A DNA stretch of 64,000 bases. Origin: Marinobacter pelagius. Lineage in GTDB: Bacteria > Pseudomonadota > Gammaproteobacteria > Pseudomonadales > Oleiphilaceae. A model generated the notes under the pieces. It was given only the letters and a program-made list of their open reading frames with translations. It ran no database searches and was not told the origin of the DNA. This document shows, piece after piece, positions 42,915 to 53,710 of this stretch (positions are counted from its first letter, which is position 1; each line of letters begins with the position of its first letter). The stretch spans positions 49,936 through 113,935 of the forward strand of contig NZ_QNRO01000014.1 in the NCBI RefSeq assembly GCF_003315345.1, given 5' to 3'. A program made the position numbers and the translations under genes.

Positions 42915-43833
42915 GGCGTTTCTCCCTCAGTTCGGAGTACAGGTAAGGCACCAGCAGGGCCAGAATCGCACCCAGCATCAGCATGGCGCTGGCGGAACCC
43001 AGGCCCATCTGGCCCCGGGTGAAGGTGTGGGCGTACATGAATACCGCTGGCAGGTCGGTGGAGTAACCCGGGCCACCGGCGGTCATGGCCATCACCAGGT
43101 CAAAGCTCTTGATGGCGATATGGGCCAGCACCATGACAGCACTGAAAAACACCGGCCGAAGGGACGGCAGGATGATTTTCCAGTAGATCAGCGGCAGGCT
43201 GGCGCCATCGACCCGCGCAGCGCGGATAATGGAAGAGTCGACACCCCGCAGGCCGGCCAGGAACAGCGCCATGACAAACCCTGAGGCCTGCCAGACCCCG
43301 GCCATCACGATGGTGTAGATGGCCATGTCCGAGTTGACCAGCCAGTCGAAGCTGAACGAGGTCCAGCCCCAGTCGTGCATCAGCTTCTCCAGCCCCAGGC
43401 TGGGGTTGAGGATCCACTTCCACACGGTACCGGTGACGATCATGGACAAGGCCATGGGGTACAGGTAAATCGTGCGAATGGCACCTTCCTGGCGGATTTT
43501 CTGGTCCAGGAAAATGGCCAGTACCACTCCGATCACCAGACAGCAGGCGATGAACAGGCCGCCAAAAATCCCCAGGTTAACCGAGGCGGTAAGCCACCGG
43601 TCATTGGCCATCAGCTTGGCGTACTGTTCAAAGCCGACGAACTCATACACCGGCAGGAAACTGGAACTGGTGAAGGACAGCACACCGGTCCAGATCATGA
43701 AGGCGTAGATACCGACACCGACCAGCACAAAGGTCGGTGCCACAACCAGCTTGGGCAGCCAGCGCTGCAGCGCGTCGAGCAGGCTCGGACGCGACCGGGC
43801 CACCCGGACAGGTTGGCGTTGAATGTGTTCCAT
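42907..43833 (-). CDS. Sugar ABC transporter permease (MalF family)
   Basis: A 308-residue membrane protein with six hydrophobic segments and the EAA-type loop DSSIIRAARVDGASLPLIYWKIILPSLRP. The ATG at 43833 has GGGAGACATTTC upstream and is preferred to an in-frame codon ten residues earlier. It lies between the binding protein and the MalG-like gene. Confidence 0.88.
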   Translation of the reverse strand: MEHIQRQPVRVARSRPSLLDALQRWLPKLVVAPTFVLVGVGIYAFMIWTGVLSFTSSSFLPVYEFVGFEQYAKLMANDRWLTASVNLGIFGGLFIACCLVIGVVLAIFLDQKIRQEGAIRTIYLYPMALSMIVTGTVWKWILNPSLGLEKLMHDWGWTSFSFDWLVNSDMAIYTIVMAGVWQASGFVMALFLAGLRGVDSSIIRAARVDGASLPLIYWKIILPSLRPVFFSAVMVLAHIAIKSFDLVMAMTAGGPGYSTDLPAVFMYAHTFTRGQMGLGSASAMLMLGAILALLVPYLYSELREKRHD

Positions 43834-43897
43834 GAAATGTCTCCCGAAAGGATCGGAGGCCACGCGTCATGTAATCTGACGGGTGGCCTCCGCCTGA

Positions 43898-45157
43898 TCA
43901 CATGGCGGCCTGGATGGCGGCTGCCAGTTGATCGGTAGCCCGGGCGGGATCCTTGTCGTCGTTGTTCACGAAGTTGGTGACAACGTCAAAGATCTGGCCC
44001 TGGATATAACTGGTGGTCGCCAGGCCATGGGCGAAGCTCGGGACCAGTCCGCCGGTATCGGCACTGCTCTTGAAGGTGTCCATGGAGGCCTGGGCGCAGG
44101 CATCGAAGCCGGACATTTCCATATCGGTACGCACCGGGATAGAACCCTTGGCCTTGTTGAACACGGTCTGGAACTCCGGCTCCAGGATGGTGCGGGCCAG
44201 GTCTTTCTGGGCTTCGGTGTTTTCCTCGTCGCTCAGGCTGAACATGGCGAACGAGTCGACGTTAAAGGTGAACTCTCCGGTGGTGCCCGGCGCCGGGGCG
44301 CAGATGTAGTCCTCGCCCGGGGTCAGACCGGCAGCGGTGAATTCGCCCTTGGCCCAGTCACCCATGATCTGCATGGCCGCCTCGCCACGGATCACCATGC
44401 TGGTGGCAGTGTTCCAGTCCCGGCCGGCGGCGTTGTCATCGACGTAGCTCATCACCCTGGCGAATTCGGAGAACACCTTTTCCATCATCGGGCTGTTGAT
44501 CACTTCCATATCGTGTTCGACGAAGGCCCGGGCAAAGTCTTCCGGTCCCATCACGGCCAGGGCCACCGCCTCGAACACCGTGGCGTCCTGCCAGGGCTGG
44601 CCACCGTGGGCCAGGGGAATCACGCCGGCCGCTTCCAGCTTCTCGGCGGCTTTGTAGAACTCATCCAGGGTGGTCGGTACTTTGACGCCGGCCTGCTCCA
44701 GCACGTCGGGGTTGGCCCACAGCCAGTTGACCCGGTGCACGTTGACCGGCACGGCCACGTAGTTGCCCTCGTATTTCATGACATCGGCAATCACCGGCGG
44801 AATCAGCTGGTTCCAGTTGTTGGCCTCGGCCACGTCATCCAGGCTGGTCAGAAAGCCCAGCTTGGCCCACTCCCGGATGTCCAGGCCCTTGATCTGCGCC
44901 GCTGCCGGCGGGTTGCCGGACACAGCACGGGTCTTGAGGACGGTCATGGCGGCTTCACCGCCGCCACCGGCCACGGCAAAGTCTTTCCACGTGTGGCCCT
45001 GTTCTTCCATCATTTCCTTGAGGGCGGCTGCAGCGCGGGCTTCACCGCCGGCGGTCCACCAGTGCAGCACTTCCACTTCACCGGCCTGGACGGCCTGGGC
45101 TGGCAACAGTGCGGCAGTCACGGCCGCAGCGGTAAGGGTTTTCTTGAATAGGTTCAT
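43898..45157 (-). CDS. Sugar ABC transporter periplasmic binding protein
   Basis: A 419-residue secreted protein: signal peptide ([25 protein letters not shown]) and an extracellular solute-binding fold starting [17 protein letters not shown], as in glucose/mannose-binding proteins of the COG1653 group. Aromatic residues that could stack on sugars are seen in [15 protein letters not shown] and GGQPWQDA. The start at 45157 gives a better distance to AGGAAGGA than the ATG at 45163. It is first of the ABC genes after the porin. Confidence 0.88.
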   Translation of the reverse strand: MNLFKKTLTAAAVTAALLPAQAVQAGEVEVLHWWTAGGEARAAAALKEMMEEQGHTWKDFAVAGGGGEAAMTVLKTRAVSGNPPAAAQIKGLDIREWAKLGFLTSLDDVAEANNWNQLIPPVIADVMKYEGNYVAVPVNVHRVNWLWANPDVLEQAGVKVPTTLDEFYKAAEKLEAAGVIPLAHGGQPWQDATVFEAVALAVMGPEDFARAFVEHDMEVINSPMMEKVFSEFARVMSYVDDNAAGRDWNTATSMVIRGEAAMQIMGDWAKGEFTAAGLTPGEDYICAPAPGTTGEFTFNVDSFAMFSLSDEENTEAQKDLARTILEPEFQTVFNKAKGSIPVRTDMEMSGFDACAQASMDTFKSSADTGGLVPSFAHGLATTSYIQGQIFDVVTNFVNNDDKDPARATDQLAAAIQAAM

Positions 45158-45192
45158 GGTCATTCCTTCCTGTTTTGTTGTCTTGATCAGGT

Positions 45193-46653
<1,461 letters not shown>

Positions 46654-46713
46654 TCACAACTTCGGAGTCTATGGCAGGAAACCGAGACGATGAGTATCAA
46701 ACTGAAAGACCGA

Positions 46714-46731
46714 TGTAACACCTTTGTTACA
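46714..46731. promoter_or_regulatory. TGTAAC-N6-GTTACA palindrome upstream of porin
   Basis: Perfect 6-bp inverted repeat with six-base spacer, 9 bases past the sensor kinase stop and about 85 bases upstream of the porin start. Candidate operator for the neighbouring OmpR-type regulator or a sugar-metabolite repressor. Confidence 0.4.
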
Positions 46732-46739
46732 TTGACCTT

Positions 46740-48206
46740 TTAGTGCCGGGGCAAGGTGAGAGTGACGTGCAGCCCGCCTCCGGCGCGGTTGGCAATGACC
46801 AGCTCTCCGCCATGGTTCTGGGCAATGTTGCGGGCAATTCCCAGCCCCAGTCCATGGCCCTGACGCTGGCTGGCCTGCAACCTGTAATAGGGTTCAAAAA
46901 TGCGGGCCAACTGATCCTCCGGCACCCCGGGGCCCTCATCCTCCACATGGATCACCAACCGGCCGGGCTCATCCTCGATACGGACTCGGGCCACGCGGCC
47001 GTACTTGACCGCATTGTCCACCAGATTGCCCAGGCACCGCTTCAGCGCCAGCGGCTTGCCCCGGTAACGCCGGCAGTGACCCTGAACGGTGACACGGCGC
47101 GCGCCCCCGGACTGATAAGCCTCACCCATACCGCGCAGCATACGCTCGATATCCACGGGCTCTGCGTTCTCGTGGATATCCGTGTCTTTCATGGACTGGA
47201 GCGCATTCTTGACCAGCAGTTCCAGTTCCTGCAGGTCTGCTTCGAGCCGCTGCCGCATGGGCTCGTCCTCGATCAGGTCAACCCGCAGCCTCAAGCGGGT
47301 AATCGGCGTTTTAAGATCATGGGAAATAGCACGGAACAGCTGTTCCCGGTCGCTGATGTAGCTCTGCAGGCGCCGGCGCATGGTGTTGAAGCTGCGGGTT
47401 ACAGCAACAATCTCGGCACTGCCCTGCTCCTTCAGTGGCGGTGTGGCGTCATCCAGCGGCAGATCCCGGGTGGCCCTGGCCAGTTTGCGAAGGGGTCGGG
47501 TCTGCTGCCGGATCAGCCAAGCCAGCACCGGGAACAGGATGCCGATCATGACCACCACGAACAGGATCTGCTGACCGGGGATACCCTCCTCTTCCAGGGA
47601 CACAAAGGGAGCCGGCAGGGCGGCGGCCAGGTACAGCCACTCTCCCTGATCCACCTCGATCTGGGTCACCATGACCGGAGGGTTCAGCGGCTCCAGGGTC
47701 AGTGCATAGTGGGCCCACGAGCGCGGCAAGGCGTCCAGCGGCAGCTCGGTATTGAGGATCCGCAAATTGTCGGGGTACACAAAATCCACGTGCAGGTTGA
47801 TCCGGTTACCCAGGCGCTGATGCAGCACCGAGCGCACTTCCTCCATGACCAGCTGCTTGCGCGCGGTGTCCGGCAACGGAGTCATATCGATGCGTTTGTC
47901 ATTCAGGGAGACAAAGAAACGGGTACCACCCATGTCCCGCAACTGATCCAGCACGATGTGACGGTATTCCTGGGGCAGGGAGTTGAAAAACTGCACGGTG
48001 GCCGACGCGGACTGGGCCAGGTTGCGAGTGGTGGCGACCAGGCCCTCTTCCTGTTGGGCCCGGTAGGTGGCAACCCAGGCAGCGCTGGAGATGATCTGGG
48101 CACCGGCCATGGCCAGCAGGGTCAGCAGCAACACCCGCCCGAGCAGGGAGGATGGCACCCAGCGCCAGAGCAGGGAGCGCTCCTTGCCGGAACTATTCAG
48201 GGCCAT
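46740..48206 (-). CDS. Sensor histidine kinase of the sugar-transport cluster
   Basis: A 488-residue kinase: two membrane helices (about 20-45 and 215-235) flank a periplasmic domain, followed by HAMP, HisKA (FRAISHDLKTPITRLRLRVDLI) and ATPase motifs (LGNLVDNAVKYG, DEGPGVPEDQLARIFEPYYR, GHGLGLGIARNIAQNHGG). It overlaps the response regulator by 14 bases. The arrangement next to porin and sugar ABC genes matches the GltR/GtrS glucose system of Pseudomonas, hence an inferred role in sugar-responsive transport control. Confidence 0.87.
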   Translation of the reverse strand: MALNSSGKERSLLWRWVPSSLLGRVLLLTLLAMAGAQIISSAAWVATYRAQQEEGLVATTRNLAQSASATVQFFNSLPQEYRHIVLDQLRDMGGTRFFVSLNDKRIDMTPLPDTARKQLVMEEVRSVLHQRLGNRINLHVDFVYPDNLRILNTELPLDALPRSWAHYALTLEPLNPPVMVTQIEVDQGEWLYLAAALPAPFVSLEEEGIPGQQILFVVVMIGILFPVLAWLIRQQTRPLRKLARATRDLPLDDATPPLKEQGSAEIVAVTRSFNTMRRRLQSYISDREQLFRAISHDLKTPITRLRLRVDLIEDEPMRQRLEADLQELELLVKNALQSMKDTDIHENAEPVDIERMLRGMGEAYQSGGARRVTVQGHCRRYRGKPLALKRCLGNLVDNAVKYGRVARVRIEDEPGRLVIHVEDEGPGVPEDQLARIFEPYYRLQASQRQGHGLGLGIARNIAQNHGGELVIANRAGGGLHVTLTLPRH

Positions 48207-48909
48207 GACTTACCGTGGCGGCGAGCAGATACCCCGCGCCCCGCACCGTCTTGATCAGCCTCGGGTTACGCCCCTGGTCCCCGAGCCGCTGGCGGAGCCG
48301 GCTGACCGCCACATCCACCACCCGGTCCAGCGGCATGGACTCACGCCCCCGGGTAACATCGGAGATGGTGTCCCGGTCCAGGACCTGATTGGGGTGGTTC
48401 AGAAACAGCTGCAGCAGGGCGAAATCGGCACCGGACAGCGCCGTCGACTGGCCGCTCTCGTCGATCAGCTCATGGGCCAGGGTGTCCAGGCGCCAGCGGT
48501 CGAACAGGATGAATCGGGGGTTTTCCACCCTGGCGAACCTTGCCCGTCGCAACAGAGCCTTGACCCGTGCCTGCAGCTCCCGGGCACTGAACGGCTTGGC
48601 CAGGTAGTCATCGGCGCCGATTTCCAGGCCCACCACCCGGTCGGTCTCGTCGGAGCTGGCAGTCAGCATGATGATAGGCACCTGGGAATGCTCCCGGATC
48701 TGCCGGCACAGGGTGAAGCCGTCATCACCCGGCAGCATCACATCCAGCACGATCAGGTCGGCTGGCCGCTCGCCGAGCAGCTGCCGCATCTGGTCTCCAT
48801 CCCCGGCGGTCCGTATGTCATACCCGACCCGGGACAGATGCTCCTGCAGCAACTCCCGGATGGCGGCATCGTCATCGACCACCAGGATCGACGCTTTGGT
48901 GTCAGTCAT
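48193..48909 (-). CDS. OmpR-family response regulator (GltR-like)
   Basis: A 238-residue regulator with receiver motifs LVVDDDAAIRELL, LIVLDVMLPGDDGF and KPFSARELQARVKALL, then a winged-helix domain (LSGADFALLQLFLNHPNQVLDRDTI ... VVDVAVSRLRQRLGD ... IKTVRGAGYLL). It is transcribed with the kinase gene. Its likely targets are the porin and ABC genes just downstream. Confidence 0.88.
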   Translation of the reverse strand: MTDTKASILVVDDDAAIRELLQEHLSRVGYDIRTAGDGDQMRQLLGERPADLIVLDVMLPGDDGFTLCRQIREHSQVPIIMLTASSDETDRVVGLEIGADDYLAKPFSARELQARVKALLRRARFARVENPRFILFDRWRLDTLAHELIDESGQSTALSGADFALLQLFLNHPNQVLDRDTISDVTRGRESMPLDRVVDVAVSRLRQRLGDQGRNPRLIKTVRGAGYLLAATVSHGPE

Positions 48910-49030
48910 GGACTCGGATCTTGTTGTTTTTCATGGTTACAAGGATATGCCCAAACGTTGTGCGGCAAAAGCCCGAAGAGCCTGCTAGGCTGAGAGCACG
49001 ATTGTCAACAACACGGACGAAACGACCATC

Positions 49031-50257
49031 ATGCTTGCCAGGCCGTTGCTGTGGCTCTTGCCGATACTGGCCCCTTCCCTGACCGCGGCGGACCCACGGA
49101 TCCTCGAACTCTATACCTACGAGGCTCCTCCTTACCAGTCGCGAATTCAATTGCTGGATCAACAGGTATCGGTGACTGGCGAAACCGTGGAAACCGTTGC
49201 CTGTGCTGCCAGGGAGGCCGGCTGGCAACCGAAGATTCATCTGGCGCCACAGAGTCGGGCCCTGTATGAGCTGCGCCGGAACATGATCGACGGCTACTTT
49301 GCTCTTGACGCCTCCACCGAACTGGACGCCGCGGCCTTGCGCAGCGATCCGGTAGCCCTGGAAGAATGGTACTTTTTCAGCACCGAGGCGCAAACGGAGC
49401 CCTCCAAAGGCCGTATCGGCGTGGTCAATGGCAGCAACGAGCTGGCCTGGCTGGAAGCTTCCGGCTACGATGATTTTCTCACCGTTGTCACGCCCGAACA
49501 GCTGCTCGCCCTGCTGAAACGAAAGCGGATTGACGTCGCGTTGATGGATCGGCGCCTGATGGAGGTGCTGGCCGGCCCTATGGGCGAAAACCTCGAAACT
49601 ATGCACATGGAGTTCGTGCGTTACGCGCCACTTTACCTGTACCTGAACCGGGAGTTTGATGCCAGCCACCCTCACTTCCTGGCCGCTTTCAATCGCGCCC
49701 TTCCCGGCTGCATGGAGGATCAGATCACGCTGTCCTCGACCGAACGCCACCAGGCCGAGCGCCTGGCGATTTCTCTGCTGGAGAATCTGGCGCAGCAGAT
49801 TGATCTTCAGCAGGCGCTGGCCGATGATTCGACCAATCCAGCCTCCGGGGACATCCGGGACATCGATCGTGACTGGCGGGCAAAGGCTCCCGGCGAGGCC
49901 ATACCCCTGGCCCGACACATTCTTCAGCTGCCTGCTTCCACGGCACTGCGCCAATGGAAGGCAAAGTATCCGGGTCTGGTAACCGAAGCCATGGTGGTCA
50001 ACCGGTCGGGGACGATTGCGGCCATGAGTCGCCTGTCATCCGATTTCTGGCAGGGTGACGAACCCAAGTTCAAGCAGATAATGGACGCCCCCGCCTCCAC
50101 CGGCGATATCTACATTTCACCCATTCGCTATGATGGCTCCACTTCGCGCTTCCAGATCATGGTCAGCTCGGCGATTAAGCCGGCAGAGGGCGGTAAGCCG
50201 CTTGGCGTGGTGGTGCTCGGGCTGGATGTGGAAGAGGCACTCAGGACCCGGCCCTGA
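49031..50257 (+). CDS. Periplasmic solute-binding-like protein with Cache-like C-terminus
   Basis: A 408-residue exported protein. After the signal peptide (about 20 residues) comes a domain resembling family 3 solute-binding proteins (ILELYTYEAPPYQ, GETVETVACAAREAGW, MIDGYFALDAS, GRIGVVNGSNELAWL, IDVALMDRRLMEVL). From about residue 290 a second part (VTEAMVVNRSGTIAAMSRLSSDFWQGDEPKF ... SPIRYDGSTSRFQIMVSSAI ... LGVVVLGLDVEEAL) resembles a single Cache sensory domain. There is no output domain, so it may be a free periplasmic sensor or binding partner. It is a lone gene divergent from the response regulator. Confidence 0.65.
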   Translation: MLARPLLWLLPILAPSLTAADPRILELYTYEAPPYQSRIQLLDQQVSVTGETVETVACAAREAGWQPKIHLAPQSRALYELRRNMIDGYFALDASTELDAAALRSDPVALEEWYFFSTEAQTEPSKGRIGVVNGSNELAWLEASGYDDFLTVVTPEQLLALLKRKRIDVALMDRRLMEVLAGPMGENLETMHMEFVRYAPLYLYLNREFDASHPHFLAAFNRALPGCMEDQITLSSTERHQAERLAISLLENLAQQIDLQQALADDSTNPASGDIRDIDRDWRAKAPGEAIPLARHILQLPASTALRQWKAKYPGLVTEAMVVNRSGTIAAMSRLSSDFWQGDEPKFKQIMDAPASTGDIYISPIRYDGSTSRFQIMVSSAIKPAEGGKPLGVVVLGLDVEEALRTRP

Positions 50258-50266
50258 CACCAATCC

Positions 50267-51955
50267 CTACGGCGGCCCCACCTCGCAAGCCAGCACCAGC
50301 GCCCAGAACTCGGAAAAATCATTGACCACCACGTCCGGCTTGTCCGGATGTTTGTGGGTGCCCGGAAAGATCTTGTTGAGCCAGGGCTGGTCCCACTGGG
50401 CGCCGTTGAAAAACACCGAGGTCATCCCTGCCCGCTTGGCGGCAATCACATCGGTGGTGCTGTCCCCGACATACCAGACACTGGGGTCCGGCGGGTAGTC
50501 CAGCTTCTGCACCGCCAGCAGCAACTGGTCCGGATGGGGTTTGCGCAACGGCGTGTCGTCCCCGCACACATCCACATCAAACAGGTGGGACCAGCCCGTG
50601 CCTTCCACCGCGTCCAGTTCGTGCTCGAAGAACTCCCGGTCCCGGTTGGTGATCACCCCGACCTGGATGTTCAGTTTCCTCAGCCCCTCGAGCACATCCC
50701 GGACCCTCGGCTCAAAGGCCTTGACGGTGCCGTAGTGGTTCCGGTAATGGTGGTTGAAGGCCTTGTGGGCAACCTGCTTGGCTTCCTGGTCCTCACCGAA
50801 CAGCACCTCAAAGATATCCGTCCGGGAAATCTTCCGGTCCGCCTTCACCTTCGGGTGCAGTTTGGCGAATTCGCGCACGTAGGACACCAGCCGGGCATCC
50901 TCAAGGGTCTTGCTGTCCTCCGGGGCCACCATCCGGTCCATGAGATCGAGCTTGTGGAAATCCGGCAGCATGTCATCCACCGCGTGGTACATGGCGTCGA
51001 GGGTGTCCACCAGGGTGGCGTGCCAGTCAAACAGGATCACCGCCGGGCGAATCAGCCGGACCACCGCCGGGTGCCAGTCCGGCTCGATTCTGGGCTCCGG
51101 GCGCTCCGGTGAAGGGAAAGGCCTGGGTCGGACCTCGGCCGGGGCCTGGGTAAAGGCATCCGGCTCCTGGCGCTCCAGCAAGGCCAGCAGGTTGAGCAGA
51201 TCCTCGAAACTGTCCAGGATCGCCGCCGGAGCATCCCGTTTGGTGAACCAGCTGTCGATGCGATCCTGCTCCCAACAGGCACCGTTGTAGAACACGCCCG
51301 AGACTCCTGCCTTGTGGGCGGTGAGCATGTCCACGTAGCTGTCGCCCACGTACCAGGCCCGGCTGTCCGCCGGCAGCTCCAGCTTTTCCAGGGCCTTCAG
51401 GATCACCTGGGGGTCCGGTTTGTACTCGGTAACGTCATCGGCACAGACGGTGGCATCAAACAGATGCTGCCAACGGCCTTCGTCCACCGTCCTCAGTTCC
51501 TTGTCCAGAAACTCCCGGTTGCGGTTAGTGGATACCGCCAACCGGATGCCCATGGCTTTCAATGCCGACAGATATTCATAGGCGCCCGGCTGGAAAGGTT
51601 TCACCTGGCCGAAGTACTTGCGATAGGCAGTATTGTAGGCCTTGTGGGCGATCAGTTTGGCTTCCTTGTCCTCCCCGAAGATCGCATTGAAGATGTCCGT
51701 GCGGGAAACCCGGCGCTCGGCCAGAATCCGGGGATGAAGGCGCCGGAAGATCCGGATGTAGCGCACCAACCGGGCATCATCCTGGGTGCGGCACTGGTCC
51801 TCCGATAATAGTCGGTCCACGAGGCCAAGTTCTTCCAGTTGCGGCAACATCTCCTCCATGGCACTGAACATGGCATCGTGGGTATCCACGAGGGTGCCGT
51901 GCCAATCGAAAATCAGCACCGAAGGAGCCGGTATCGCCTCGTTGAATCGCGCCAT
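50267..51955 (-). CDS. Tandem HAD-superfamily protein with DWH in place of DxD
   Basis: A 562-residue protein made of two homologous HAD hydrolase domains (about 10-225 and 303-550) joined by a Pro-rich linker. Each has the nucleophile Asp (D17, D310), but the second Asp of the DxD motif is His (H19, H312: FDWHGTLVDT and FDWHATLVDT). Other HAD motifs are present: STNRN and ITNRD, Lys 179 and Lys 472, GDSYVD (204-209) and GDSTTD (497-502). In most HAD phosphatases that second Asp is the general acid/base, so chemistry may differ. Start at 51955 with GGAGACTCC upstream. Substrate unknown. Confidence 0.75.
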   Translation of the reverse strand: MARFNEAIPAPSVLIFDWHGTLVDTHDAMFSAMEEMLPQLEELGLVDRLLSEDQCRTQDDARLVRYIRIFRRLHPRILAERRVSRTDIFNAIFGEDKEAKLIAHKAYNTAYRKYFGQVKPFQPGAYEYLSALKAMGIRLAVSTNRNREFLDKELRTVDEGRWQHLFDATVCADDVTEYKPDPQVILKALEKLELPADSRAWYVGDSYVDMLTAHKAGVSGVFYNGACWEQDRIDSWFTKRDAPAAILDSFEDLLNLLALLERQEPDAFTQAPAEVRPRPFPSPERPEPRIEPDWHPAVVRLIRPAVILFDWHATLVDTLDAMYHAVDDMLPDFHKLDLMDRMVAPEDSKTLEDARLVSYVREFAKLHPKVKADRKISRTDIFEVLFGEDQEAKQVAHKAFNHHYRNHYGTVKAFEPRVRDVLEGLRKLNIQVGVITNRDREFFEHELDAVEGTGWSHLFDVDVCGDDTPLRKPHPDQLLLAVQKLDYPPDPSVWYVGDSTTDVIAAKRAGMTSVFFNGAQWDQPWLNKIFPGTHKHPDKPDVVVNDFSEFWALVLACEVGPP

Positions 51956-52077
51956 CTGGAGTCTCCGCACTGGAACTGTTTTTACCCTTGCAATCCGGAC
52001 CGCAGGGGTTAAAACTCGGTGTTGTATAACAAAAAAGATAAACCCGGTTGGCTGCGATTGCACACAGAGTGGTTTCC

Positions 52078-52917
52078 ATGCCCGATATTGGCTTCCTGGC
52101 CCCTTATGATTTCTCACCCCTGACCATACTCAGTTTCGCGCTGGTACTGGCAGGCTATGGTTTTGCGCTCTTACGCATGGCGCCAGACCAACGCCCCGGT
52201 TCCGTGCGTATCGTCGCCTTCGTGGTTGGAGTGCTGTTGTGCTACGGGGTCATGCAGACCCGCTTCGATTACTACTCCCAGTACATGTTCTTCGTACACC
52301 GGGGCCAGCACCTGATCCTGCACCACCTGGGACCGTTTCTGATCGCCTTGTCCAACCCGCTGCCGATTTTCCGTTTCTGGCACGAGAAAATGAGCCCCAC
52401 CCTTCGCTCCTGGCTGCGGCCGGTGGGCTGGGTATACCGAATCCTGCAACAGCCGGTGATTGCCGCCGTCCTGTTTGTCGGCCTGATCTATTTCTGGCTG
52501 TGGCCACCGATCCATTTCGACGCCATGCTCTCGCGCCAGCTGTACTGGACCATGAACTGGAGCATGCTGCTGGATGGCCTGCTGTTCTGGTGGCTGATGT
52601 TCGATCCCCGCTCGCCGGTTCTGACCAGCGCGCTGGGGTACGGCAAGCGCATCCTGATTCTGGCGGCAGTGGCCATTCCCCAGATGATCCTCGGTGCCTG
52701 GATCGTGTTTTCACGGGGCATGGTGTATGACGTCTACGAAGTCTGTGGCCGGGCCTGGCCCATGGCGCCGGAAACCGACCAGCTGCTGGGGGGCCTGCTC
52801 ACCTGGATTCCGCCGGCTATGATGAGCGTCATCGGTATCCTGCTGATCCTGCGCCGGGCCATGCACGAGGACGGCAGAATTGTAAAGCCATCAAGACTGG
52901 CGGGAGAGAATTTATGA
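52078..52917 (+). CDS. ctaG: CtaG (caa3-type) cytochrome oxidase assembly membrane protein
   Basis: A 279-residue protein with about seven membrane segments, of the caa3-type CtaG family (PF09678 as I recall). Conserved His-containing stretches are FFVHRGQHLILHHLGPFLIALSNPL and the WPMAPETDQLLGGLLTWIPPAMM end. It is thought to help copper insertion into cytochrome oxidase. The next gene, a Sco1 homologue, overlaps by four bases, which supports this role. The ribosome site is weak. Confidence 0.82.
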   Translation: MPDIGFLAPYDFSPLTILSFALVLAGYGFALLRMAPDQRPGSVRIVAFVVGVLLCYGVMQTRFDYYSQYMFFVHRGQHLILHHLGPFLIALSNPLPIFRFWHEKMSPTLRSWLRPVGWVYRILQQPVIAAVLFVGLIYFWLWPPIHFDAMLSRQLYWTMNWSMLLDGLLFWWLMFDPRSPVLTSALGYGKRILILAAVAIPQMILGAWIVFSRGMVYDVYEVCGRAWPMAPETDQLLGGLLTWIPPAMMSVIGILLILRRAMHEDGRIVKPSRLAGENL

Positions 52918-53507
52918 CCAAACGGCTGCTGCCCCTGATCCTGACCGTTTCGGTTCTGGCACTGACAGGCTGCTTCGGAAATGACGAGCAGTGGCATGGC
53001 AAGGACATTTCCGGCCTCATGCCCGAGCTCGAATTCGAACTTGTCGGCGCCGGCGGCCAGACCGTTACGCCGGAGGATTCCGCGGGCGACATCCGACTGC
53101 TCTACTTCGGATTCACGTCCTGCCCGGATGTCTGCCCCACCACCCTCACCGATCTGCGCAAGGCAGTGAACCAGTTACCAGCGGACTACCGCGATGACAT
53201 CACGACGCTGTTCGTCAGTGTCGATCCGCAGCGGGACACCCCGGAACGCCTTGGCAGCTATGCCAGTTTCTTCGGCGATCACGTGGTGGGCCTGACCGCC
53301 GCGGAGCCGGAACTGCGGGAACTCACCAAACGCTACCGGACCACGTTCGGCTATGACGAGCCGGATGCCGATGGCAATTACAACGTTTCCCACAGCAGTG
53401 CGGTCTACGTCTTCGATCGGTCCGGCAACGCTCGTCTGCTGCTGCGCCCCGGGCTGACAACGCAGCAGGTCAGCGAGGATCTGGCACAATTGCTGAGCGA
53501 GGCCTGA
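52914..53507 (+). CDS. SCO1/SenC copper chaperone lipoprotein
   Basis: A 197-residue lipoprotein with lipobox LTGC and a thioredoxin fold. Copper ligands are the CxxxC of [11 protein letters not shown] and the later His of [23 protein letters not shown] is conserved. It is involved in CuA assembly of cytochrome oxidase and may also serve NosZ. It is translationally coupled to ctaG. Confidence 0.92.
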   Translation: MTKRLLPLILTVSVLALTGCFGNDEQWHGKDISGLMPELEFELVGAGGQTVTPEDSAGDIRLLYFGFTSCPDVCPTTLTDLRKAVNQLPADYRDDITTLFVSVDPQRDTPERLGSYASFFGDHVVGLTAAEPELRELTKRYRTTFGYDEPDADGNYNVSHSSAVYVFDRSGNARLLLRPGLTTQQVSEDLAQLLSEA

Positions 53508-53563
53508 TCCCCACGCACGGTGCCGGCGTAATTAGAGGCGAAATCCCCAACCGGAACAAACTG

Positions 53564-53710
53564 GTGAGCCACAGCAAGCCCCATCTGCCGACGAAAACCT
53601 GCCCGGTGTGCCAGCGTCCGTTCGCCTGGCGCCGGAAATGGGCCCGGGACTGGGAGAACGTACGTTATTGCAGCGAGCGCTGCCGTCGCGCGGGGAGACA
53701 TCGGCCATGA
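53564..53710 (+). CDS. DUF2256 zinc-finger-like small protein
   Basis: A 48-residue protein read from a GTG at 53564: after [11 protein letters not shown] it has [15 protein letters not shown], then [10 protein letters not shown], the CxxC...CxxxC pattern of DUF2256, likely Zn-binding. Its stop overlaps the ATG of the photolyase gene (ATGA at 53707-53710), so the two are translationally coupled. DUF2256 genes are often found next to photolyase/cryptochrome genes; the function is unknown. Confidence 0.8.
   Translation: MSHSKPHLPTKTCPVCQRPFAWRRKWARDWENVRYCSERCRRAGRHRP

Noticed and set aside
53608..53706. 33-residue N-terminal extension of the photolyase
   Set aside because: This stretch is the DUF2256 gene in another frame; the photolyase family starts at [11 protein letters not shown].
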